64,000 nucleotides of DNA from NCBI RefSeq assembly GCF_900182695.1, contig NZ_FXTK01000011.1, positions 1 through 64,000 on the forward strand, read 5' to 3'. This document shows, piece by piece, positions 7,912-16,723 of the stretch. How positions within the stretch are numbered: position 1 is the first letter of the stretch; each line of letters starts with the position of its first letter. The notes under the pieces are model-generated. The model did no database searches. It was not told where the DNA came from and saw only the letters and a list, made by a program, of their open reading frames with translations. A program made the translations under genes and the position numbers. The DNA comes from Paracoccus laeviglucosivorans. GTDB taxonomy: Bacteria; Pseudomonadota; Alphaproteobacteria; Rhodobacterales; Rhodobacteraceae.

Positions 7912-9708
7912 CTACTCTGCCGCAAGCGGCGATCCGGTTTTCCGACCCGGATCGTGCAGCGGCAGTTCAAGTTCGAATACGGCTCCTCGGCCTTCATCAC
8001 CTTCGGCGTTATGCGCGGTCAGGCGTCCGCCGAAATCAGCGGCGATCCCGGACGAAATCGCAAGCCCCAATCCCGTGCCTTCGCCGGGCTTCTTGGTGGT
8101 AAAGAAGGGTTCGAAGAGTTTTTCCAGATCGGAAACGCCCGGACCGTTGTCCCGGACAGACAAGAATGCGTGAGAGCCGGAGCTTACCGTGATCTCGATC
8201 GCGGGATCGCGCACCGGCTTGATCGCGTCGATCGCATTGCGAAGCAGGTTGATGATGACCTGTTCCAGACGGATGCGGTCGCAATAGACCATGACCGGAT
8301 AGCGTGGGATATTACGCTGCAGCCGGATTGTCTTGCCGCGCAACTGCGGCTCCATCATGACGAGTGCGCTGGACAGCGCGGCACGCAGATCGACCGGCTC
8401 GAACGCCTCGCCGCCTTTACGCGCATAGGATTTCAGTTGGCGGGTGATCGCGCCCATGCGTTCGACCAGATCGTCGATGCGCTGAAAGCTGGACAGCGCT
8501 TCCTCGCCCCGGCCGCGTTGCAGCAAAAGCCGCGCACCGGCCAGATAGGTCTTCATCGCGGCCAGCGGCTGGTTCAATTCGTGACTGACGCCTGCCGACA
8601 TCTCGCCCAAGGCGGCCAGCTTGGACGATTGCTGCATGGTCTGTTCGGCCACGCGCAGTTCCTTCTGCACCCGCTCACGCTCGGCAATTTCGCGGGTCAG
8701 GCGCATGTTCAATGCGCGCAGATCCTCGGATTCGCGCATATAGGCGGCGGATTCGACCCGCGCACGGCGAGATAGCAGATAGAACACCGCTGCCAGCAAG
8801 ATCGCGAAGCCCATGATGACCATGGCCAGAACCGCGTTCACCCGCTCGCGCACCGAATCGTAGGTGGTGAACGCGATCATCTTCCAGCCGCGGAACGGAA
8901 TGCGCGTTTCCGCCTGCATCACCGCCTTGCCCTGCACATAAGCATCGACCGGCGGCGCGGCCCAGTCCGCTGTGACTTGAAACGCCCGCGCAATCGCGGA
9001 CGGTGCCGAACGGACCGCCAGCGCCTCGGGCAGGGTCAGGCCACGCCAGCGAGGTTCGGTGGACAGGATGATCTGGCCGGAGCTGTCGGTGACCGCAATG
9101 GCGTCCGAAATCCCCGCCCAGGACCGCACAAGCCGCGTCAGGTCCGCACCGACCACGACGACGCCCAGCGTGCGCCCATCGGCCACCACGGCGCGGGAAT
9201 AGGCGAATTCGTAAGCCCCCTGCGGCGAAGGCGATACCGTAAAGACCGTATCCTTGGACCGCAGCGATTCCACGTAGAACGGTTCCTGCACGTAATTCGT
9301 GCCGATCAGGTTGCGGTCCGTCGAACCGACCGTCCGCCCCGACGCATCCAGAAGCCGGATCGAGGATGCGGCAATTTCCTTTTGGGCCGAGATCAGCCGC
9401 GCCGAGGTGCCGGAAAAATCGTTGCTGGACAGGGCCGAGATCAGCGCCGGATCTCGTGCCAGCAATTGCGGCACGACCGAGGTGCGCTGCAATTCCGAAA
9501 GCAGGTTGCCGGTATACAAAGCCGAGCGCAGTTCGGTCCGCACGCGGGTATTTTCCGAAAAACGCGAAGACAGCCAGCTGTTGGTCAGCCAGATGGTTCC
9601 GACCGCGATCAGCAGAAGCGCCGCGATGATGCCGCGCAGACCCCACCGCCCGGCTACTGCCGAGCGACCGCCCTCCGGCGTCTCCGTGGAAACCTGTTTG
9701 TCTCGCAT
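7912..9708 (-). CDS. dctB: DctB-like C4-dicarboxylate sensor histidine kinase
   Basis: Membrane sensor kinase expected to detect periplasmic C4-dicarboxylates and phosphorylate the neighbouring DctD. The 598-residue product has an N-terminal membrane helix (about 25-47), a periplasmic double-Cache-like domain with YVQEPFYVESL and YEFAYSRAV, a second helix near 290-310, a coiled stretch, and a HisKA box ALGEMSAGVSHELNQPLAAM with the phospho-accepting His. The ATPase domain carries NLLRNAIDAI, VRDNGPGV and GTGLGLAIS. The start at 9708 follows GGAGGCAT; an upstream in-frame ATG at 9729 has no such site. dctD follows by 20 bases, so both are one operon. Confidence 0.88.
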   Translation of the reverse strand: MRDKQVSTETPEGGRSAVAGRWGLRGIIAALLLIAVGTIWLTNSWLSSRFSENTRVRTELRSALYTGNLLSELQRTSVVPQLLARDPALISALSSNDFSGTSARLISAQKEIAASSIRLLDASGRTVGSTDRNLIGTNYVQEPFYVESLRSKDTVFTVSPSPQGAYEFAYSRAVVADGRTLGVVVVGADLTRLVRSWAGISDAIAVTDSSGQIILSTEPRWRGLTLPEALAVRSAPSAIARAFQVTADWAAPPVDAYVQGKAVMQAETRIPFRGWKMIAFTTYDSVRERVNAVLAMVIMGFAILLAAVFYLLSRRARVESAAYMRESEDLRALNMRLTREIAERERVQKELRVAEQTMQQSSKLAALGEMSAGVSHELNQPLAAMKTYLAGARLLLQRGRGEEALSSFQRIDDLVERMGAITRQLKSYARKGGEAFEPVDLRAALSSALVMMEPQLRGKTIRLQRNIPRYPVMVYCDRIRLEQVIINLLRNAIDAIKPVRDPAIEITVSSGSHAFLSVRDNGPGVSDLEKLFEPFFTTKKPGEGTGLGLAISSGIAADFGGRLTAHNAEGDEGRGAVFELELPLHDPGRKTGSPLAAE

Positions 9709-9771
9709 ATGCCTCCGGCATCGCCCCACAGGGGACGAGTCAATCTAATGCGCGAAGGTCAACGGCTCAAG

Positions 9772-10440
9772 TCAGACCGTTACAAGGTCTTGCATCACCG
9801 ATGCGAACAGACCCGCGCCGTCCGTTCCGCCATGCACGGCATCCGCCGCGCGTTCGGGATGGGGCATCATGCCCAGCACCCGGCGGTTTTCGGACAGAAC
9901 CCCCGCAATGTCCTGAACCGAGCCGTTGATGCCCGGCGCATAGCTGAAGGCGATCCGGTCCTGATCCTTCAGCTTCGCCAGCCCTTCGGCGTCGATCTGA
10001 TAGTTGCCGTCATGGTGGGCGACCGGCACGCGGATCACCTGACCCGCCTGATAGGCCGAGGTGAACGGGCTGGCCGAGGTTTCCACCTTCAGCGCCACCT
10101 CACGGCAGATGAATTTCAGCCCCGAATTGCGCATCAGCGCGCCGGGTAGCAGGCCCAGTTCGGTCAGAACCTGAAAGCCGTTGCAGATGCCCAGCACATA
10201 GCCGCCCTTGGCGCCATGGGCGCGGACGGCGTTGGCAATCGGCGAATGGGCAGCAATCGCGCCGCAGCGCAGATAGTCGCCAAAGGAAAAACCGCCCGGC
10301 ACGGCAACCAGATCGGTGCCCTGCGGCAGCGCGTCGTCCTTGTGCCAGACGCGCGTCACCTGCGCCCCCGCCTGCGTCAGCGCAACCGCAAGGTCGCGAT
10401 CGCAATTCGATCCGGGAAAGGTGATGACGGCGGCTTTCAT
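9772..10440 (-). CDS. purQ: Phosphoribosylformylglycinamidine synthase, glutaminase subunit
   Basis: Supplies ammonia from glutamine to PurL in step four of purine synthesis. The 222-residue class I glutamine amidotransferase shows [14 protein letters not shown] at the N-terminus, the nucleophile elbow GICNGFQVL with the catalytic Cys, and a C-terminal [11 protein letters not shown] giving the His and Glu of the triad. GGAG precedes the ATG at normal spacing. purS and purL are not in the adjacent DNA visible here: icd lies upstream beyond a terminator, and dctB starts about 40 bases downstream. It appears to be a single-gene unit or the end of a broken pur cluster. Confidence 0.95.
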   Translation of the reverse strand: MKAAVITFPGSNCDRDLAVALTQAGAQVTRVWHKDDALPQGTDLVAVPGGFSFGDYLRCGAIAAHSPIANAVRAHGAKGGYVLGICNGFQVLTELGLLPGALMRNSGLKFICREVALKVETSASPFTSAYQAGQVIRVPVAHHDGNYQIDAEGLAKLKDQDRIAFSYAPGINGSVQDIAGVLSENRRVLGMMPHPERAADAVHGGTDGAGLFASVMQDLVTV

Positions 10441-10526
10441 GGGCGACTCCGGGTGTTTCCTGCGCCTCCCTTACTGCAATGCGACCGAACTGTTAAGCCG
10501 CTTCGCGCAAGATCGGACGGAACGTG

Positions 10527-10554
10527 AAAAGGGCCGGAGGTTCCCCCGGCCCTT
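10527..10554 (-). terminator. Rho-independent terminator of icd
   Basis: AAGGGCCGG / CCGGCCCTT arms enclose a short loop, with TTTT following on the minus strand, about 20 bases past the icd stop. Confidence 0.85.
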
Positions 10555-10573
10555 GCGTGGCTTGGTGACGGGA

Positions 10574-11788
10574 TCAGCCCGCCAGTGCCTTGTTCAGGTA
10601 TTCGTCCACCTTTTCCAGATAGCCCATGGTGGTCAGCCATTTCTGGTCGGGACCGACCAGCAGCGCCAGATCCTTGGTCATGTGGCCGTCTTCGACCGCC
10701 TGAACCGTCACACGCTCCAGCGTCTTGGCAAAGTTCAGCAGCGCCTCGTTGTTGTCGAGGTTGGCGCGATGCTTCAGGCCGCCGGTCCAGGCAAAGATCG
10801 ACGCAATCGAGTTGGTCGAGGTCTGGTTGCCCTTCTGGTGTTCGCGATAGTGGCGCGTCACGGTGCCGTGCGCGGCCTCGGCCTCGACGGTTTTGCCATC
10901 GGGCGTCATCAGCACCGAGGTCATCAGCCCCAGCGAGCCGAAGCCCTGCGCAACGGTGTCCGACTGCACGTCGCCGTCGTAGTTCTTGCAGGCCCAGACA
11001 TAGCCGCCCGACCATTTCAGGTTCGAAGCCACCATGTCGTCGATCAGGCGGTGTTCATAGGTGATGCCGGCCTTTTTGAACTGGTCGGCAAATTCGGCGT
11101 CGAACACTTCCTGGAACAGATCCTTGAAGCGACCATCATAGGCTTTCAGGATGGTGTTCTTGGTCGACAGGTAAACCGGGAAACCGCGCTGCAGACCATA
11201 GTTCATCGAAGCGCGGGCAAAGTCGCGGATCGAATCGTCCAGGTTATACATCGCCATTGCCACCCCCGAGGACGGCGCCTGGAACACTTCGTGTTCGATC
11301 GTCTCGCCGTCTTCGCCGACGAATTTGATCGTCAGCTTGCCCTTGCCGGGGAAGCGGAAGTCGGTGGCTTTATACTGGTCGCCAAAGGCGTGACGGCCGA
11401 CGATGACCGGGCGCGTCCAGTGCGGGACCAGACGCGGCACGTTGCTGCAGATGATCGGTTCGCGGAAGATGACGCCGCCCAGAATGTTGCGGATGGTGCC
11501 GTTGGGCGATTTCCACATCTTTTTCAGGCCGAATTCCTCGACCCGCTGTTCGTCGGGGGTGATGGTCGCGCATTTCACGCCCACGCCGTATTGCTTGATC
11601 GCATGTGCGGCGTCGATGGTGATCTGGTCTTCGGTGCGGTCACGCTCCTCGATGCCCAGATCGTAGTATTTCAGGTCCACATCCAGATAGGGCAGGATCA
11701 GCTTTTGCTTGATGAAGTCCCAGATGATCCGGGTCATCTCGTCGCCGTCGAGTTCGACGACAGGATTGGCTACCTTGATCTTCGACAT
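10574..11788 (-). CDS. icd: Isocitrate dehydrogenase (NADP+), eukaryotic-like dimeric type
   Basis: TCA-cycle enzyme that converts isocitrate to 2-oxoglutarate, CO2 and NADPH. The 404-residue product belongs to the subgroup related to mitochondrial IDH2. The N-terminus has [13 protein letters not shown], the substrate-binding segment [19 protein letters not shown], and DQYKATDF. The C-terminal half has [10 protein letters not shown] for metal binding and [14 protein letters not shown] for the NADP adenine pocket. AAGGGACC precedes the ATG. It is monocistronic, with a clear terminator downstream. Confidence 0.96.
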   Translation of the reverse strand: MSKIKVANPVVELDGDEMTRIIWDFIKQKLILPYLDVDLKYYDLGIEERDRTEDQITIDAAHAIKQYGVGVKCATITPDEQRVEEFGLKKMWKSPNGTIRNILGGVIFREPIICSNVPRLVPHWTRPVIVGRHAFGDQYKATDFRFPGKGKLTIKFVGEDGETIEHEVFQAPSSGVAMAMYNLDDSIRDFARASMNYGLQRGFPVYLSTKNTILKAYDGRFKDLFQEVFDAEFADQFKKAGITYEHRLIDDMVASNLKWSGGYVWACKNYDGDVQSDTVAQGFGSLGLMTSVLMTPDGKTVEAEAAHGTVTRHYREHQKGNQTSTNSIASIFAWTGGLKHRANLDNNEALLNFAKTLERVTVQAVEDGHMTKDLALLVGPDQKWLTTMGYLEKVDEYLNKALAG

Positions 11789-11889
11789 GGGTGGTCCCTT
11801 TGGTTAGGATTCGGCTGTGGGCCGTATATCTGCTATCCAAGCAAAGGGAAAGACGTGTATGCAATTGCATACCGTTTAAACCGGCAAAA

Positions 11890-13014
11890 TCAGCGCCCGA
11901 AATAGACCTGTGCGCTTTCGCTCAGCCAATCCCACAAAGCCGGCGCTCCGCGCTGAATGCGGACCCCCACGCGCTCGACCAACTGGTCGTAGGTCACATC
12001 ATAGGCAACCCATGACCCGCCGCCCGATGCGATGTTCTGCATGACCGGCTGCGCCCGATCCAGCGATTTGGCAAAGACCGCATCCGGCGTATCATTCGCC
12101 TCGAACTCAGCCCAAAGCGCGCGTAGCGCAGCGCCTTGGGGGGCGGGCAACATTCCGAACAGGCGGTCCGCCGCCGCATCTTCCGCGGCCATCTGCGCGG
12201 AGCTGTGATGGGCTGCGCCGCCTTGCGAATGGATCGGCACGTCGCCCGTGTCTATCTCGACCAGATCGTGCAGGATCAACATGCGGATGACGCGCCCAAT
12301 ATCGACACCCTCGCCCGCGAACGGCGCCATGACCAGCGCATAAAGTGCCAGATGCCAGCTGTGTTCCGCGCTGTTTTCCGTGCGCGAGGCATCGCAAAGC
12401 AGACTGGCGCGATAGACGGATTTCAGGCGATCCGCCTCGGCCAGAAAGGCCAGCGGCCCGATCATGTCGGCGCTGACCTGTCCGCCGTCCAGCAGGGCTT
12501 GGCCTGCCGCCATCACCTCGGGCCATTCTGTCCAAAGGCGCGCGGCCCGGCCTGCGGTCATGTTGTCGCGGACGATCCGCAGATGTTCGGGCAGCGGCTG
12601 GGGCGCGCCCAGCACCTGAAACATAGGCTGCACGTGATCGACGCGCTTGGCAAAGCGGGCATCCTCGGTCTCGCCCGCCTCGAATTCCTGCCACAGATCC
12701 AGCAGACGCCCGCCATCGGGCAGCATGGCAAACAACCGTTGCGCCGCCGCAAGCTCGGCTGCGGCGACGGCGGGGCCGTCATGTTCCAGATGAATGGGAT
12801 GGTCGCCGCAGTCGATTTCCACCAGATCATGCAGCAGGATCATGGCAATCGCCCGGTCCGAGCCGCCGAACACCAGCGCATAAAGCGCGACGTGCCAGCT
12901 GTGTTCGGCACTGTTTTCGGGGCGCGACAGGTCCATCAGCACATTCGCACGATCGACCGACTTCAGCCTGTCGGCCTCGTTCAAGAAGGCAAAGCGGCGG
13001 GTCAGGTCGGTCAT
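11890..13014 (-). CDS. Tandem HD-domain phosphohydrolase (two YfbR/HDDC2-like copies)
   Basis: The 374-residue protein is two similar HD domains in one chain. Copy 1 has ENSAEHSWHVALYAL and ILLHDLVEIDCGD (residues about 33-70); copy 2 has ENSAEHSWHLALYAL and LILHDLVEIDTGD (about 210-255). Both keep the H...HD...D metal ligands. Each copy starts with F-LxEADRLKSV-RA and is of HD_3 type, like the 5'-deoxynucleotidase YfbR, which normally is a single-domain protein of about 200 residues. The product may dephosphorylate deoxynucleotides; the substrate is inferred. An alpha/beta hydrolase gene lies 21 bases upstream on the same strand, so the two are likely co-transcribed. Confidence 0.85.
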   Translation of the reverse strand: MTDLTRRFAFLNEADRLKSVDRANVLMDLSRPENSAEHSWHVALYALVFGGSDRAIAMILLHDLVEIDCGDHPIHLEHDGPAVAAAELAAAQRLFAMLPDGGRLLDLWQEFEAGETEDARFAKRVDHVQPMFQVLGAPQPLPEHLRIVRDNMTAGRAARLWTEWPEVMAAGQALLDGGQVSADMIGPLAFLAEADRLKSVYRASLLCDASRTENSAEHSWHLALYALVMAPFAGEGVDIGRVIRMLILHDLVEIDTGDVPIHSQGGAAHHSSAQMAAEDAAADRLFGMLPAPQGAALRALWAEFEANDTPDAVFAKSLDRAQPVMQNIASGGGSWVAYDVTYDQLVERVGVRIQRGAPALWDWLSESAQVYFGR

Positions 13015-13035
13015 GCGAATGGGCCTTTGGTCGTC

Positions 13036-13695
13036 TTAGCGGGTATTCTCGGTCAGGCGGCGACGGACATAGGTCTGCACCTTGTCGATCATCGGCTTCA
13101 TATGCGCCTCATCGTCGCGGAAGAAGTGATCGGCGCCCTCGATTTCCTCGTGGGTGATGGTGATGCCCTTCTGCTCGCGCAGTTTGCCCACCAGTGTATG
13201 GGTGTCTTTGGGCGGTGCCACGCGGTCGGCAGTGCCGTTGATGATCAACCCCGAGGACGGGCAAGGCGCAAGGAAGCTGAAATCATACATGTTCGCGGGC
13301 GGGGCCACGCTGATGAAGCCGGTAATTTCCGGGCGGCGCATCAGAAGCTGCATCCCGATCCACGCGCCAAAGCTGAAACCGGCGACCCAGCAATGTTTGC
13401 TGTTGGGGTTCATGGCCTGCAGGTAATCCAGCGCGGATGCGGCATCCGACAGCTCACCTATGCCTTGGTCGAATTCGCCCTGCGACCGACCGACGCCCCG
13501 GAAGTTGAAGCGCATGACGGTAAAGCCCAAGCGGTGAAACGCATAGTGCAGGTTATAGACCACCCGGTTGTTCATCGTGCCGCCATACTGGGGATGGGGG
13601 TGCAGGATGATGGCAATGGGGGCGTCCGGTGCGGGCTGCGCATGATAGCGCCCCTCAAGACGACCTTCGGGACCGGGGAAAATCAGTTCGGGCAT
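13036..13695 (-). CDS. Alpha/beta hydrolase of the dienelactone-hydrolase-like type
   Basis: 219-residue cytoplasmic hydrolase. The N-terminus has HPHPQYGGTMNNRVV, which marks a widespread proteobacterial family with an oxyanion segment, and LNFRGVGRSQG-like sequence. The nucleophile elbow is AGFSFGAW, the acid is in NGTADRVAPP and the histidine in EGADHFF. There is no signal peptide. Substrate unknown. It is first in a likely two-gene unit with the tandem-HD gene and is divergent from iscR. Confidence 0.85.
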   Translation of the reverse strand: MPELIFPGPEGRLEGRYHAQPAPDAPIAIILHPHPQYGGTMNNRVVYNLHYAFHRLGFTVMRFNFRGVGRSQGEFDQGIGELSDAASALDYLQAMNPNSKHCWVAGFSFGAWIGMQLLMRRPEITGFISVAPPANMYDFSFLAPCPSSGLIINGTADRVAPPKDTHTLVGKLREQKGITITHEEIEGADHFFRDDEAHMKPMIDKVQTYVRRRLTENTR

Positions 13696-13866
13696 AGGCT
13701 TCCTTTGGGACTCGGGTTTCTTGACCCTGTGACGGCGCGGCTCTAGATCGTCAATCTGGGAAGCGCGGCTGAATCAAGCAAGACCGGCATAGTCAAGACG
13801 CTGTCAAGACGGCGCAAGCGGATTAGCCCGAAGGCTGCGTTGCGTCAACTATCACGAGAGGCAACG

Positions 13867-14325
13867 ATGAAACTGTCCACAAAAGGCCGCTACGCGATGG
13901 TCGCGCTGGTCGATCTGGCAATCGCCAGGAATGACGACCTCACCTCATTAGCCGAGATTTCCAAGCGGCAGGACATCTCGTTGCCCTATCTGGAACAGCT
14001 TTTCGTGCGGCTGCGCCGTGCGGGGCTGGTCGAATCGGTGCGCGGTCCGGGCGGCGGATACCGCCTTGCGCGGGCGCCCGAAACCATCCGCGTGGCGGAC
14101 ATCCTTGAGGCGGTCGATGAAACCGTCAGCGCCCTGCATGTCGGCGCGGGCGCGTCGGGCGGGATTTCCGGGTCGCGGGCGCAAACCCTGTCGAACCGGC
14201 TGTGGGAGGGGCTTTCGGCCCATGTCTATGTGTTTCTGCACAACCATACGCTGGCGGATGTGGCCAAGAACCAGCTGCTGCCCTGCCCCGCGCTGCCAAA
14301 AATCCTGTCGATCGTGGACGATTAA
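13867..14325 (+). CDS. iscR: Rrf2-family regulator IscR, Rhodobacter single-cysteine type
   Basis: Iron-sulfur responsive repressor of Fe-S assembly genes. The 152-residue product begins MKLSTKGRYAMVAL, has the winged-helix recognition segment ISLPYLEQLFVRLRRAGLVESVRGPGGGY, then VDETVSALHVGAGASGG. Enterobacterial IscR binds its cluster with three cysteines in this region; here there are none, and the only Cys is near the C-terminus in LLPCPAL. The same arrangement is described for Rhodobacter sphaeroides IscR. GAGAGG precedes the ATG at 13867. The usual isc/suf genes do not follow; the next gene is convergent. Confidence 0.88.
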   Translation: MKLSTKGRYAMVALVDLAIARNDDLTSLAEISKRQDISLPYLEQLFVRLRRAGLVESVRGPGGGYRLARAPETIRVADILEAVDETVSALHVGAGASGGISGSRAQTLSNRLWEGLSAHVYVFLHNHTLADVAKNQLLPCPALPKILSIVDD

Positions 14326-14358
14326 GGCGCGGCCCCGCAAGGGACCGCGCAGCCGGGA

Positions 14359-15303
14359 TCATTCCGCCGGCAGGTCTTCGAACAGCGTGCCGATGGAGAT
14401 GGTCTTTTCCGGCACGTTCAGGTTCGGGTCCGCTGCGATCATCACCGGGTTCGGCGCATCGGGCAGAACCGACAGCGCGCCGTTTTCGCCGATGGTCACG
14501 CGCTTCTTGTGATAAAGCCCGACCGACGGCACCAGCGCCACGCCTTCGAACCCTTCGGGCACGGTGAATTCCAGCGTGACCGAGCCGTTCTTACCTTCGG
14601 GCTTGTATTCGGCGATGCTGGCGAAAATGCCGGTGGACTGGCCCGAGGGCTTCATCAGTTCACCCCAGATCGTATAGGGATAACCCTCGACCAGATTTTC
14701 GTAATCGACCTTGGCGGTGATCTTGCCGCCATTGCCCGGCAAGGCGCGATCGCCATCGGCGGAATCAGCCGCGGTCACGGTCACACGCTGCACGGCGTGG
14801 ACCTGAAGCACGGTCGCTTCGCTTTTCGTGTCGCGAATCTCGGCCAGGGGCTTTGCCGTAGCCAGACCTGCCAGATCGACCTGACCTTCGTAAAGCGTCA
14901 GATAGACGGCATAGTCGATATTGAATTCCGTGCGGTTCGGCGGAACCGGCAGCATGAAGCTGGTCTTGCCGCTGGCCGCATCCGGGATCAGGTTTTCCAG
15001 CGTGGGGGCGCCCACCAGCTTGCCTTCGCCAACGTGATAAAGCTGAGCGACCAGCGTATAGGGCTGGCCGGGGGTCAGGCCGTCAAAGGTCACGTCGTCA
15101 CGCGCGATGCCGCCCGTGCGCATGAAAAAGCGGTTCTCGTCGGCATCTTCGACCACGGCGCTGGTCAGGGTCACGCCCTTGGCGGCTTTCGTAGCCACTG
15201 CGGGTTCGGCGGCATGGGCGGGCTGCATCAGTCCGGTCAAAGCCAGCGCGGCAATCGCTGCGGCCTTGGGGAGATTAAGTCTGTTTTGTGTGCGATTTGT
15301 CAT
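14359..15303 (-). CDS. Exported VaFE-repeat-like protein
   Basis: 314-residue secreted protein. The start at 15303 gives a signal peptide (basic NRTQNRLNLPK, hydrophobic AAAIAALALTGL, cleavage near AHA-AE), and CCGGAGC lies just upstream. The mature part appears to contain two domains of about 110 residues with VaFE-like sequence: DGLTPGQPYTLVAQLYH (about 95-110) and YENLVEGYPYTIWGELM (about 215-231), each followed by a strand rich in T and V and then FTVP/MLPVP. VaFE domains are known mainly from Gram-positive surface proteins, where they form internal isopeptide bonds; no sorting signal is present here. Function unknown, possibly adhesive or periplasmic. Confidence 0.65.
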   Translation of the reverse strand: MTNRTQNRLNLPKAAAIAALALTGLMQPAHAAEPAVATKAAKGVTLTSAVVEDADENRFFMRTGGIARDDVTFDGLTPGQPYTLVAQLYHVGEGKLVGAPTLENLIPDAASGKTSFMLPVPPNRTEFNIDYAVYLTLYEGQVDLAGLATAKPLAEIRDTKSEATVLQVHAVQRVTVTAADSADGDRALPGNGGKITAKVDYENLVEGYPYTIWGELMKPSGQSTGIFASIAEYKPEGKNGSVTLEFTVPEGFEGVALVPSVGLYHKKRVTIGENGALSVLPDAPNPVMIAADPNLNVPEKTISIGTLFEDLPAE

Positions 15304-15565
15304 GCTCGCTCCGGTAGAACTATGAACGATTCTGTTCAAGTCACCCGAATCGGACATAGCGGGGTTCTGCCTAAAGCCCCAGATTTCCCGGCAAAATTGA
15401 GCCTATTGCCGTTGCGTCAATACAACCCCTCCGCGCATCAATGATGCGCCGCCCTGACCGCTACCAACTGCGACGTCACGCCGCCGTCACCATTCCTTGC
15501 GAAATCCCGAAGGGGGGCCTAAATGACCGGGTTCATTCGACCCGCCGCAGCGAAGGGATCTGCCC

Positions 15566-16672
15566 ATGTCCGATCTTCAGACGCCTTACTACCTGATCGA
15601 CCTTGCGAAACTGCGGGTCAACATGGAACGCATCCAGCATCTGCGCGAACAGTCCGGCGCGAAATGCCTGCTGGCGCTGAAATGCTTTGCCACGTGGTCG
15701 GCTTTCGACTTCATGCGACCGTTCATGGATGGAACCACCTCGTCCTCGCTGTTCGAACTGCGGCTGGGGCATGAGGAATTCGGCAAGGAAACCCACGCCT
15801 ATTCCGTCGCATGGGCCGACCATGAGATTGATGAGGCGCTGGGTTACGCTGACAAGATCATCTTCAACAGCCTTGGTCAGCTGGACCGCTATTCCGACAA
15901 GGCGGCGGCACGCGGCATCAAGATGGGCCTGCGCCTGAATCCGCGCTTTTCGACCAGCGGTTTCGATCTGGCCGATCCGGCGCGCCCCTTCTCTCGCCTT
16001 GGCGAATGGGACCTGCCCAAGCTGGAATCCGCGCTGGACCGCATCTCGGGCGTGATGATCCACTACAATTGTGAAAACGGCGATTTTGACCTGTTCGACG
16101 CCCAGCTTGGCCGGATCGAAGCCGAATTCGGCGGCTTCCTGGAAAAGCTGGACTGGGTTTCGCTGGGCGGCGGCATCCATTTCACCGGCGACGGCTATCC
16201 GCTGGACCGTCTGGCCGCGCGACTGAAAGCGTTCCAGCAGAAATTCGGCGTGCAGCTTTTCCTTGAACCGGGCGAAGCCAGCATCACCAAATCCGCGTCG
16301 CTTGAAGTCAGCGTCCTTGACCTGATCCATAACGGCAAGGACGTGGCCATCGTCGATAGCAGCATCGAGGCGCATATGCTGGACCTGCTGATCTATCGCG
16401 AAATCGCCAAGCTGCCGCAGGAGGGCGAGCACGCCTATCAGATCGCGGGCAAGACCTGCCTTGCGGGCGACATCTTCGGCGAAGCGCGCTTCCCCCAGCC
16501 GCTGCAAGTCGGTTCACGCATCAGCATCGCGGATGCGGCGGGCTATACGATGGTGAAAAAGAACTGGTTCAACGGCGTGCCCATGCCGTCGATCGCGATC
16601 CGTGAAGAAGACGGAACGATCCGCGAAGCTCGCCGGTTCACCTACGACGATTACAAATCCAGCTTGTCTTAA
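15566..16672 (+). CDS. nspC: Carboxynorspermidine/carboxyspermidine decarboxylase
   Basis: PLP enzyme of the alanine-racemase fold that removes CO2 from carboxy(nor)spermidine, the last step of the alternative spermidine pathway. In the 368-residue product the PLP lysine is in LALKCFATWS near residue 38. Downstream motifs are SSSLFELRLG, MIHYNCEN, LGGGIHFTGDGYP, the glycine loop LEPGEA and CLAGDIFG with the active-site Cys. AAGGGATC precedes the ATG. It is paired with the dehydrogenase gene 51 bases downstream, whose product makes its substrate. Confidence 0.92.
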   Translation: MSDLQTPYYLIDLAKLRVNMERIQHLREQSGAKCLLALKCFATWSAFDFMRPFMDGTTSSSLFELRLGHEEFGKETHAYSVAWADHEIDEALGYADKIIFNSLGQLDRYSDKAAARGIKMGLRLNPRFSTSGFDLADPARPFSRLGEWDLPKLESALDRISGVMIHYNCENGDFDLFDAQLGRIEAEFGGFLEKLDWVSLGGGIHFTGDGYPLDRLAARLKAFQQKFGVQLFLEPGEASITKSASLEVSVLDLIHNGKDVAIVDSSIEAHMLDLLIYREIAKLPQEGEHAYQIAGKTCLAGDIFGEARFPQPLQVGSRISIADAAGYTMVKKNWFNGVPMPSIAIREEDGTIREARRFTYDDYKSSLS

Positions 16673-16723
16673 CAGCCAGAGAACCCCCGACGAAACATTC
16701 CCTGCCAAGAAAAGGAGATCGAA

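Noticed and set aside
10316-11905. 529-codon plus-strand frame over icd and purQ
   Set aside because: Covers two strongly supported minus-strand genes and shows no protein-like motifs.
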